This document shows positions 53,101 through 64,000 of a stretch of 64,000 bases of DNA, in pieces. Position numbers and translations under genes: made by a program. Source of the DNA: Plantago major (taxonomy: Eukaryota; Streptophyta; Magnoliopsida; Lamiales; Plantaginaceae); assembly GCA_026545765.1 (NCBI GenBank), contig JAIFAC010000023.1:186001-250000 (forward strand), given 5' to 3'. Each line of letters begins with the position of its first letter. Positions within the stretch are counted from its first letter, which is position 1. The notes below the pieces were generated by a model. It searched no databases. It was not told the DNA's origin and was given only the letters and a program-made list of their open reading frames with translations.

Positions 53101-54938
53101 TAGAGTTCTTCGTTCATTATTTTATTACTCCTCTCAGGTGTTGTTTAAATCTCAAATTGACTTCTCCGCTTGTAATTATCTCACTTCTTTATTGTTTTGT
53201 TTAACTCTAGACTAGAATTTTACATTTGTTGTTTAACCCACTCATTATGTGTGTGGTTAACACTCAAGTAGAGTTCTTCGCTTGTTATACTCTTTACTCC
53301 TTATGTGCATTGTTTAAATGTCTAATAGACTTCTTCTTTAGACATTATCCCACTCCTTTAGTGAGTTGTTTAACTCTCAAGTAGAGTTATTTGTTTGTTG
53401 TTCATCCCTCTCCAAAGTGTCTTGTTTTTATCTCTCAAGTAGAGTTGTTGGTTTGTTGATTATTCAACTCCATTTGATTTTGTTTAACTCTCAAGTAGAG
53501 TTCTTCGCTCGTTATTTTATTACTCCTCTCAGGTGTTGTTTAAATCTCAAATTGACTTCTCCGCTTGTAATTATCTCACTTCTTTATTGTTTTGTTTAAC
53601 TCTAGACTAGAATTTTACATTTGTTGTTTAACCCACTCATTATGTGTGTGGTTAACACTCAAGTAGAGTTCTTCGCTTGTTATACTCTTACTCCTTATGT
53701 GCATTGTTTAAATGTCTAATAGACTTCTTCATTCGACATTATCCCACTCCTTTAGTGAGTTGTTTAACTCTCAAGTAGAGTTATTCGTTTGTTGTTCATC
53801 CCTCTCCAAAGTGTCTTGTTTTTATCTCTCAAGTAGAGTTGTTGGTTTGTTTATTATTCAACTCCATTTGGATTTTGTTTAACTCTCAAGTAGAGTTCTT
53901 CGCTCGTTATTTTATTACTCCTCTTGTGTGTTGTTTAAATCTCAAATTGACTTCTCCGCTTGTAATTATCTCACTTCTTTATTGTTTTGTTTAACTCTAG
54001 ACTAGAATTTTACATTTGTTGTTTAACCCACTCATTATGTGTGTGGTTAACACTCAAGTAGAGTTCTTCGCTTGTTATACTCTTACTCCTTATGTGCATT
54101 GTTTAAATGTCTAATAGACTTCTTCATTAGACATTATCCCACCCTTTTAGTGAGTTGTTTAACTCTCAAGTAGAGTTATTCGTTTGTTGTTCATCCCTCT
54201 CCAAAGTGTCTTGTTTTTATCTCTCAAGTAGAGTTGTTGGTTTATTGATTATTCCACTCCATTTGATTTTGTTTAACTCTCAAGTAGAGTTCTTCGCTCG
54301 TTATTTTATTACTCCTCTTGTGTGTTGTTTAAATCTCAAATTGACTTCTCCGCTTGTAATTATCTCACTTCTTTATTGTTTTGTTTAACTCTAGACTAGA
54401 ATTTTACATTTGTTGTTTAACCCACTCATTATGTGTGTGGTTAACACTCAAGTAGAGTTCTTCGCTTGTTATACTCTTACTCCTTATGTGCATTGTTTAA
54501 ATGTCTAATAGACTTATTCATTCGACATTATCCCACTCCTTTAGTGAGTTGTTTAACTCTCAAGTAGAGTTATTCGTTTGTTGTTCATCCCTCTCCAAAG
54601 TGTCTTGTTTTTATCTCTCAAGTAGAGTTGTTGGTTTGTTGATTATTCAACTCCATTTGATTTTGTTTAACTCTCAAGTAGAGTTCTTCGTTATTTTATT
54701 ACTCCTCTTGTGTGTTGTTTAAATCTCAAATTGACTTCTCCGCTTGTTATTATCTCACTTCTTTATTGTTTTGTTTAACTCTAGACTAGAATTTTACATT
54801 TGTTGTTTAACCCACTCATTATGTGTGTGGTTAACACTCAAGTAGAGTTCTTCGCTTGTTATACTCTTACTACTTATTTGCAATGTTTAAATGTCTAATA
54901 GACTTCTTCTTTAGACATTATCCCACTCCTTTAGTGAG

Positions 54939-55260
54939 TTGTTTAACTCTCAAGTAGAGTTATTTGTTTGTTGTTCATCCCTCTCCAAAGTGTCTTGTTT
55001 TTATCTCTCAAGTAGAGTTGTTGGTTTGTTGATTATTCAACTCCATTTGATTTTGTTTAACTCTCAAGTAGAGTTCTTCGCTCGTTATTTTATTACTCCT
55101 CTCAGTGTTGTTTAAATCTCAAATTGACTTCTCCGCTTGTAATTATCTCACTTCTTTATTGTTTTGTTTAACTCTAGACTAGAATTTTACATTTGTTGTT
55201 TAACCCACTCATTATGTGTGTTTAACACTCAAGTAGAGTTATTCGCTTGTTGTTCATCCT
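54939..55260 (+). repeat. Shortened HOR copy (five monomers)
   Basis: The landmark GAATTTTAC spacing drops from about 393 (54789 to 55182) to 278 (55182 to 55460). Monomers 1-5 are normal from 54939 to about 55220. Then a monomer starting like m6 (TTTAACACTCAAGTAGAGTT) switches at about 55240 to the m1 tail (ATTCGCTTGTTGTTC). The equivalent of two monomers (about 116 bp) is deleted, with the crossover inside the shared core AAGTAGAGTT. It is the only such copy I noticed in the right array. Confidence 0.85.
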
Positions 55261-58200
55261 CTCCAAAGTGTCTTGTTTTTATCTCTCAAGTAGAGTTGTT
55301 GGTTTGTTGATTATTCAACTCCATTTGATTTTGTTTAACTCTCAAGTAGAGTTCTTCGCTCGTTATTTTATTACTCCTCTCAGTGTTGTTTAAATCTCAA
55401 ATTGACTTCTCCGTTTGTAATTATCTCACTTCTTTATTGCTTTGTTTAACTCTAGACTAGAATTTTACATTTGTTGTTTAACCCACTCATTATGTGTGTG
55501 GTTAACACTCAAGTAGAGTTCTTCGTTTGTTATACTCTTACTCCTTATGTGCATTGTTTAAATGTCTAATAGACTTCTTCGTTCGACATTATCCCACTCC
55601 TTTAGTGAGTTGTTTAACTATCAAGTAGAGTTATTCGTTTGTTGTTCATCCCTCCAAAGTGTCTTGTTTTTATCTCTCAAGTAGAGTTGTTGGTTTGTTG
55701 ATTATTCAACTCCATTTGATTTTGTTTAACTCTCAAGTAGAGTTCTTCGCTCGTTATTTTATTACTCCTCTTGTGTGTTGTTTAACTCTCAAATTGACTT
55801 CGCCGCTTGTAATTATCTCACTTCTTTATTGTTTTGTTTAACTCTAGACTAGAATTTTACATTTGTTGTTTAACCCACTCATTATGTGTGGTTAACACTC
55901 AAGTAGAGTTCTTCGTTTGTTATACTCTTATTCCTTATGTGCATTGTTTAAATGTCTAATAGACTTCTTCGTTAGACATTATCCCACTCCTTTAGTGAGT
56001 TGTTTAACTCTCAAGTAGAGTTATTGGTTTGTTGTTCATCCCTCTCCAAAGTGTCTTGTTTTTATCTCTCAAGTAGAGTTGTTGGTTTGTTGATTATTCA
56101 ACTCCATTTGGATTTTGTTTAACTCTCAAGTAGAGTTCTTCGGTCGTTATTTTATTACTCCTCTTGTGTGTTGTTTAAATTTCAAATTGACTTCACCGTT
56201 TGTAATTATCTCACTTCATTATTGTTTTGTTTAACTCTAGACTAGAATTTTACATTTGTTGTTTAGCCCACTCATTATGTGTGTGGTTTAACACTCAAGA
56301 AGAGTTCTTCGTTTGTTATACTCTTACTCCTTCTGTGCATTGTTTAAATCTCGAATAGACTTCTTCGTTAGACATTATCCCACTCCTTTAGTGAGTTGTT
56401 TAACTCTCAAGTAGAGTTATTTGTTTGTTGTTCATCCCTCTCCAAAGTGTCTTGTTTTTATCTCTCAAGTAGAGTTGTTGGTTTGTTGATTATTCAACTC
56501 CATTTGGATTTTGTTTAACTCTCAAGTAGAGTTCTTCGTTCGTTATTTTATTACTCCTCTTGTGTGTTGTTTAAATCTCAAATTGACTTCTCCGTTTGTA
56601 ATTATCTCACTTCTTTATTGCTTTGTTTAACTCTAGACTAGAATTTTACATTTGTTGTTTAACCCACTCATTATGTGTGTGGTTAACACTCAAGTAGAGT
56701 TCTTCGTTTGTTATACTCTCACTCCTTATGTGCATTGTTTAAATGTCTAATAGACTTCTTCGTTAGACATTATCCCACTCCTTTAGTGTGTTGTTTAACT
56801 CTCAAGTAGAGTTATTCGTTTGTTGTTCATCCCTCTCCAAAGTGTCTTGTTTTTATCTCTCAAGTAGAGTTGTTGGTTTGTTGATTATTCAACTCCATTT
56901 GATTTTGTTTAACTCTCAAGTAGAGTTCTTCGGTCGTTATTTTATTACTCCTCTTGTGTGTTGTTTAAATCTCAAATTGACTTCACCGTTTGTAATTATC
57001 TCACTTCTTTATTGTTTTGTTTAACTCTAGACTAGAATTTTACATTTGTTGTTTAACCCACTCATTATGTGTGTGGTTAACACTCAAGTAGAGTTCTTCG
57101 TTTGTTATACTCTTACTCCTTATGTGCATTGTTTAAATGTCTAATAGACTTCTTCGTTAGACATTATCCCACTCCTTTAGTGTGTTGTTTAACTCTCAAG
57201 TAGAGTTATTCGTTTGTTGTTCATCCCTCTCCAAAGTGTCTTGTTTTTATCTCTCAAGTAGAGTTGTTGGTTTGTTGATTATTCAACTCCATTTGGATTT
57301 TGTTTAACTCTCAAGTAGAATTCTTCGTTCGTTATTTTATTACTCCTCTTGTCTGTTGTTTAAATCTCAAATTGACTTCTCCGTTTGTAATTATCTCACT
57401 TCTTTTTTGTTTTGTTTAACTCTAGACTAGAATTTTACATTTGTTGTTGAACCCACTCATTATGTGTGTGGTTAACACTCAAGTAGAGTTCTTCGTTTGT
57501 TATACTCTTACTCCTTATGTGCATTGTTTAAATGTCTAATAGACTTCTTCGTTAGACATTATCCCACTCCTTTAGTGAGTTGTTTAACTCTCAAGTTGAG
57601 TTATTTGTTTGTTGTTCATCCCTCTCCAAAGTGTCTTGTTTTTATCTCTCAAGTAGAGTTGTTGGTTTGTTGATTATTCAACTCCATTTGGATTTTGTTT
57701 AACTCTCAAGTAGAGTTCTTCGTTCGTTATTTTATTACTCCTCTTGTCTGTTGTTTAAATCTCAAATTGACTTCTCCGTTTGTAATTATCTCACTTCTTT
57801 TTTGCTTTGTTTAACTCTAGACTAGAATTTTACATTTGTTGTTTAACCCACTCATTATGTGTGTGGTTTAACACTCAAGTAGAGTTCTTCGTTTGTTATA
57901 CTCTTACTCCTTATGTGCATTGTTTAAATGTCTAATAGACTTCTTCGTTTGACATTATCCCACTCCTTTAGTGAGTTGTTTAACTCTCAAGTAGAGTTAT
58001 TCGTTTGTTGTTCATCCCTCTCCAAAGTGTCTTGTTTTTATCTCTCAAGTAGAGTTGTTGGTTTGTTGATTATTCAACTCCATTTGGATTTTGTTTAACT
58101 CTCAAGTAGAGTTCTTCGTTATTTTATTACTCCTCTTGTGTGTTGTTTAAATCTCAAATTGACTTCACCGCTTGTAATTATCTCACTTCTTTATTGTTTT

Positions 58201-61200
58201 GTTTAACTCTAGACTAGAATTTTACATTTGTTGTTTAACCCACTCATTATGTGTGTGGTTAACACTCAAGTAGAGTTCTTCGTTTGTTATACTCTTACTC
58301 CTTATGTGCATTGGTTAAATGTCTAATAGACTTCTTCGTTAGACATTATCCCACTCCTTTAGTGAGTTGTTTAACTCTCAAGTAGAGTTATTCGTTTGTT
58401 GTTCATCCATCTCCAAAGTGTCTTGTTTTTATCTCTCAAGTAGAGTTGTTGGTTTGTTGATTATTCAACTCCATTTGATTTTGTTTAACTCTCAAGTAGA
58501 GTTCTTCGCTCGTTATTTTATTACTCCTCTGTGTGTTGTTTAAATCTCAAATTGACTTCTCCGCTTGTAATTATCTCACTTCTTTATTGTTTTGTTTAAC
58601 TCTAGACTAGAATTTTACATTTGTTGTTTAACCCACTCATTATGTGTGTGGTTTAACACTCAAGTAGAGTTCTTCGTTTGTTATACTCTTACTCCTTATG
58701 TGCATTGTTTAAATGTCTAATAGACTTCTTCATAGACATTATCCCACTCCTTTAGTGAGTTGTTTAACTCTCAAGTACAGTTATTCGTTTGTTGTTCATC
58801 TCTCTCCAAAGTGTCTTGTTTTTATCTCTCAAGTAGAGTTGTTGGTTTGTTGATTATTCAACTCCATTAGGATTTTGTTTAACTCTCAATTAGAGTTCTT
58901 CGGTCGTTATTTTATTACTCATCTTGTGTGTTGTTTAAATCTCAAATTGACTTCTCCGTTTGTAATTATCTCACTTCTTTATTGCTTTGTTTAACTCTAG
59001 ACTAGAATTTTACATTTGTTGTTTAACCCACTCATTATGTGTGTGGTTTAACACTCAAGTAGAGTTCTTCATTTGTTATACTCTTACTCCTTATGTGCAT
59101 TGTTTAAATGTCTAATAGACTTCTTCATTAGACATTATCCCACCTCTTTAGTGTGAGTTGTTTAACTCTCAAGTAGAGTTATTCGCTTGTTGTTCATCCC
59201 TCTCCAAAGTGTCCTGTTTATATCTCTCAAGTAGAGTTGTTGGTTTGTTGATTATTCAACTCCATTTGATTTTGTTTAACTCTCAAGTAGAGTTCTTCGT
59301 TCGTTATTTTATTACTCCTCTCAGTGTTGTTTAAATCTCAAATTGACTTCACCGCTTGTAATTATCTCACTTCTTTATTGTTTTGTTTAACTCTAGACTA
59401 GAATTTTACATTTGTTGTTTAACCCACTCATTATGTGTGTGGTTAACTCTCAATTAGAGTTCTTCGTTTGTTATACTCTTACTCCTTATGTGCATTGTAA
59501 AAATTTCTAATAGACTTCTTCATAGACATTATCCCACTCTTTAGTGAGTTGTTTAACTCTCAAGTAGAGTTATTCGTTTGTTGTTCATCCTCTCCAAAGT
59601 GTCTTGTTTTTATCTCTCAAGTTGAGTTGTTTGTTTGTTTATTATTCAACTCCATTTGGATTTTGTTTAACTCTCAAGTAGAGTTCTACGTTCGTTATTT
59701 TATTACTCCTCTTGTGTGTTGTTTAAATCTCAAATTGACTTCTCCGCTTGTAATTATCTCACTTCTTTATTGTTTTGTTTAACTCTAGACTAGAATTTTA
59801 CATTTGTTGTTTAACCCACTCATTATGTGTGGTTTAACACTCAAGTAGAGTTCTTCGCTTGTTATACTCTTACTCCTTATGTGCATTGTTTAAATGTCTA
59901 ATAGACTTCTTCATTCGACATTATCCCACTCTTTAGTGTGTTGTTTAACTCTCAAGTAGAGTTATTCGCTTGTTGTTCATCCCTCTCCAAAGTGTCTTGT
60001 TTTTATCTCTCAAGTAGAGTTGTTGGTTTGTTGATTATTCAACTCCATTTTGATTTTGTTTAACTCTCAAGTAGAGTTCTTCGCTCGTTATTTTATTACT
60101 CCTCTCAGTGTTGTTTAAATCTCAAATTGACTTCACCGCTTGTAATTATCTCACTTCTTTATTGTTTTGTTTAACTCTAGACTAGAATTTTACATTTGTT
60201 GTTTAACCCACTCATTATGTGTGTGGTTAACACTCAAGTAGAGTTCTTCGCTTGTTATACTCTTTACTCCTTCTGTGCATTGTTTAAATGTCTAATAGAC
60301 TTCTTCATTAGACATTATCCCACTCCTTTAGTGAGTTGTTTAACTCTCAAGTTGAGTTATTCGTTTGTTGTTCATCCCTCTCCAAAGTGTCTTGTTTTTA
60401 TCTCTCAAGTAGAGTTGTTGGTTTGTTGATTATTCAACTCCATTTGTGTTTTGTTTAACTCTCAAGTAGAGTTCTTCGTTCGTTATTTTATTACTCCTCT
60501 TGTGTGTTCTTTAAATCTCAATTTGACTTATCCGCTTGTAATTATCTCACTTCTTTATTGTTTTGTTTAACTCTAGACTAGAATTTTACATTTGTTGTTT
60601 AACCCACTCATTATGTGTGTGGTTTAACAGTCAAGTCGAGTTCTTCGTTTGTTATACTCTTACTCCTTCTGTGCATTGTTTAAATGTCTAATAGACTTCT
60701 TCATTAGACATTATCCCACTCCTTTAGTGAGTTGTTTAACTCTCAAGTAGAGTTATTCGTTTGTTGTTCATCCCTCTCCAAAGTGTCTTGTTTTTATCTC
60801 TCAAGTAGAGTTGTTGGTTTGTTGATTATTCAACTCCATTTGGATTTTGTTTAACTCTCAAGTAGAGTTCTTCGTTCGTTATTTTATTACTCCTCTTGTG
60901 TGTTGTTTAAATCTCAAATTGACTTCTCCGTTTGTAATTATCTCACTTCTTTATTGTTTTGTTTAACTCTAGACTAGAATTTTACATTTGTTGTTTAACC
61001 CACTCATTATGTGTGTGGTTTAACACTCAAGTAGAGTTCTTCGTTTGTTATACTCTTACTCCTTCTGTGCATTGTTTAAATGTCTAATAGACTTCTTCAT
61101 TAGACATTATCCCACCTTTTAGTGTGTTGTTTAACTCTCAAGTAGAGTTATTCGCTTGTTGTTCATCCCTCTCCAAAGTGTCTTGTTTTTATCTCTCAAG

Positions 61201-64000
61201 TAGAGTTGTTGGTTTGTTGATTATTCAACTCCATTTGATTTTGTTTAACTCTCAAGTAGAGTTCTTCGATCGTTATTTTATTACTCCTCATGTGTGTTGG
61301 TTAAATCTCAAATTGACTTCTCCGCTTGTTGTAATTATCTCACTTCTTTACTGTTTTGTTTAACTCTAGACTAGAATTTTACATTTGTTGTTTAACCCAC
61401 TCATTATGTGTGTGGTTAACACTCAAGTAGAGTTCTTCTTCGCTTGTTATACTACTCTTACTCCTTATGTGCATTGTTTAAATGTCTTCATTCTACATTA
61501 TCCCACTCCTTTAGTGAGTTGTTTAACTCTCAAGTAGAGTTATTTGTTTGTTGTTCATCCCTCTCCAAAGTGTCTTGTTTTTATCTCTCAAGTAGAGTTG
61601 TTGGTTTGTTGATTATTCAACTCCATTTGGATTTTGTTTAACTCTCAAGTAGAGTTCTTCGTTCGTTATTTTATTACTCCTCTTGTGTGTTGTTTAAATC
61701 TCAAATTGACTTCTCCGTTTGTAATTATCTCACTTCTTTATTGTTTTGTTTAACTCTAGACTAGAATTTTACATTTGTTGTTTAACCCACTCATTATGTG
61801 TGTGGTTTAACACTCAAGTAGAGTTCTTCGTTTGTTATACTCTTACTCCTTCTGTGCATTGTTTAAATGTCTAATAGACTTCTTCGTTAGACATTATCCC
61901 ACTCCTTTAGTGAGTTGTTTAACTCTCAAGTAGAGTTATTTGTTTGTTGTTCATCCCTCTCCAAAGTGTCTTGTTTTTATCTCTCAAGTAGAGTTGTTGG
62001 TTTGTTGATTATTCAACTCCATTTGTGTTTTGTTTAACTCTCAAGTAGAGTTCTTCGTTCGTTATTTTATTACTCCTCTCAGGTGTTGTTTAAATCTCAA
62101 ATTGACTTCTCCGTTTGTAATTATCTCACTTCTTTATTGCTTTGTTTAACTCTAGACTAGAATTTTACATTTGTTGTTTAACCCACTCATTATGTGTGTG
62201 GTTTAACACTCCAGTAGAGTTCTTCCTTTGTTATACTCTTACTCCTTATTTGCATTGTTTAAATCTCGAATAGACTTCTTCATTCGACATTATCCCACTC
62301 CTTTAGTGTGTTGTTTAACTCTCAAGTAGAGTTATTCGTTTGTTGTTCATCCCTCTCCAAAGTGTCTTGTTTTTATCTCTCAAGTAGAGTTGTTGGTTTG
62401 TTGTTTATTCAACTCCATTTTGATTTTGTTTAAATCTCAAGTAGAGTTCTTCGGTCGTTATTTTATTACTCCTCTTGTGTGTTGTTTAAATCTCAAATTG
62501 ACTTCTCCGTTTGTAATTATCTCACTTCTTTATTGCTTTGTTTAACTCTAGACTAGAATTTTACATTTGTTGTTTAACCCACTCATTATATGTCTGGTTT
62601 AACACTCAAGTAGAGTTCTTCGTTTGTTATACTCTTACTCCTTCTGTGCATTGTTTAAATGTCTAATAGACTTCTTCGTTAGACATTATCCCACTCCTTT
62701 AGTGAGTTGTTTAACTCTCAAGTAGAGTTATTTGTTTGTTGTTCATCCCTCTCCAAAGTGTCTTGTTTTTATCTCTCAAGTAGAGTTGTTGGTTTGTTGA
62801 TTATTCAACTCCATTTGGATTTTGTTTAACTCTCAAGTAGAGTTCTTCGTTCGTTATTTTATTACTCCTCTTGTGTGTTGTTTAAATCTCAAATTGACTT
62901 CTCCATTTGTAATTATCTCACTTCTTTATTGCTTTGTTTAACTCTAGACTAGAATTTTACATTTGTTGTTTAACCCACTCATTATGTGTGTGGTTTAACA
63001 CATAAGTAGAGTTCTTCGTTTGTTATACTCTTACTCCTTATTTGCATTGTTTAAATGTCTAATAGACTTCTTCGTTAGACATTATCCCACTCCTTTAGTG
63101 AGTTGTTTAACTCTCAAGTAGAGTTATTTGTTTGTTGTTCATCCCTCTCCAAAGTGTCTTGTTTTTATCTCTCAAGTAGAGTTGTTGGTTTGTTGATTAT
63201 TCAACCCCATTTGGATTTTGTTTAACTCTCAAGTAGAGTTCTTCGTTCGTTATTTTATTACTCCTCTTGTGTGTTGTTTAAATCTCAAATTGACTTCTCC
63301 ATTTGTAATTATCTCACTTCTTTATTGCTTTGTTTAACTCTAGACTAGAATTTTACATTTGTTGTTTAACCCACTCATTATGTGTGGTTTAACACTCAAG
63401 TAGAGTTCTTCGTTTGTTATACTCTTACTCCTTATGTGCATTGTTTAAATGTCTAATAGACTTCTTCATTCGACATTATCCCACTCCTTTAGTGTGTTGT
63501 TTAACTCTCAAGTAGAGTTATTCGTTTGTTGTTCATCCCTCTCCAAAGTGTCTTGTTTTTATCTCTCAAGTAGAGTTGTTGGTTTGTTGATTATTCAACT
63601 CCATTTGTGATTTTGTTTAACTCTCAAGTAGAGTTCTTCGCTCGTTATTTTATTACTCCTCTCAGTGTTGTTTAAATCTCAAATTGACTTCACCGTTTGT
63701 AATTATCTCACTTCTTTATTGTTTTGTTTAACTCTAGACTAGAATTTTACATTTGTTGTTTAACCCACTCATTATGTGTGTGGTTTAACACTCAAGTAGA
63801 GTTCTTCGTTTGTTATACTCTTACTCCTTATTTGCATTGTTTAAATGTCTAATAGACTTCTTCGTTAGACATTATCCCACTCCTTTAGTGTGTTGTTTAA
63901 CTCTCAAGTAGAGTTATTCGTTTGTTGTTCATCCCTCTCCAAAGTGTCTTGTTTTTATCTCTCAAGTAGAGTTGTTGGTTTGTTGATTATTCAACTCCAT

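Larger units (their letters stand above)
25662..64000 (+). repeat. Right satellite array, 395-bp seven-monomer HOR
   Basis: This array is continuous to the window edge. The landmark GAATTTTACATTTG recurs at 26004, 26396, 26791 and 27187 (spacings 392, 395 and 396), and that spacing holds throughout, giving about 97 copies. Each repeat has seven monomers of 56, 59, 56, 56, 57, 55 and 56 bp. Neighbouring monomers differ strongly, while copies one HOR apart are nearly identical: the defining property of a higher-order repeat. The array starts in mid-monomer 6 at the LINE tail and ends in monomer 2 at the window edge. The + strand is T/C-rich, the mirror of the left array. Small indels and CG-to-CGC-type changes become frequent after about 32.6 kb. 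No gene lies within; short open frames are by-products of the period. Confidence 0.97.

Noticed and set aside
26942..61641. Plus-strand open frames of 60-104 codons with a near-identical peptide in many HOR copies
   Set aside because: The peptide recurs only because the HOR recurs. Frames end at fixed stops within the unit, 395 is not a multiple of three, and indels break them at random.
1..64000. CRISPR array
   Set aside because: Repeats are directly adjacent, with no unique spacers and no cas genes, and the period and context are those of a eukaryotic satellite.
1..64000. Telomeric or subtelomeric repeat
   Set aside because: I see no runs of plant-type TTTAGGG or its reverse complement. 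The T-rich units have a 56-bp period instead.

Overview
This window is almost entirely eukaryotic satellite DNA, most likely plant heterochromatin (pericentromere, centromere or knob). I see no intact protein-coding gene, tRNA, rRNA or CRISPR array. The plant assignment rests on the single non-satellite element: a decayed L1-clade LINE whose reverse transcriptase, RVT-associated region and C-terminal RNase H remnants resemble those of angiosperm LINEs. I do not recognise the satellite family, so I name no species.

Layout. (1) About 1-22540: a tandem array with a 116-bp period, built of two related subunits of 59 and 57 bp (about 200 dimers). On the + strand it is A-rich. Blocks of clean, constant-length copies alternate with blocks full of small deletions. 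(2) About 22541-25661: a 5'-truncated LINE on the + strand with many frameshifts and stops, ending in a 13-base oligo(A). (3) About 25662-64000: a second array of the same family in the opposite orientation. It is organised as a higher-order repeat (HOR) of seven diverged monomers (56, 59, 56, 56, 57, 55 and 56 bp; 395 bp in all, about 97 copies). Both arrays run off the window edges.

The reverse complement of the left 116-bp dimer corresponds to monomers 1 and 2 of the right HOR, so the arrays share an origin but have been amplified at different unit sizes. Most monomers carry the core CTCTCAAGTAGA, often inside a 17-bp dyad (AACTCTCAAGTAGAGTT). Monomer 7 carries a separate hairpin-capable sequence that exists in two partly compensated variants.

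Most worth a second look: array polarity flips exactly at the LINE; both junctions fall in the conserved core; variation clusters at CpG sites in a way that suggests a mix of real deamination and systematic consensus error; and one HOR copy is shortened to five monomers. Nothing here forms a gene system. Any function would be structural (chromatin or centromere) and is inference.
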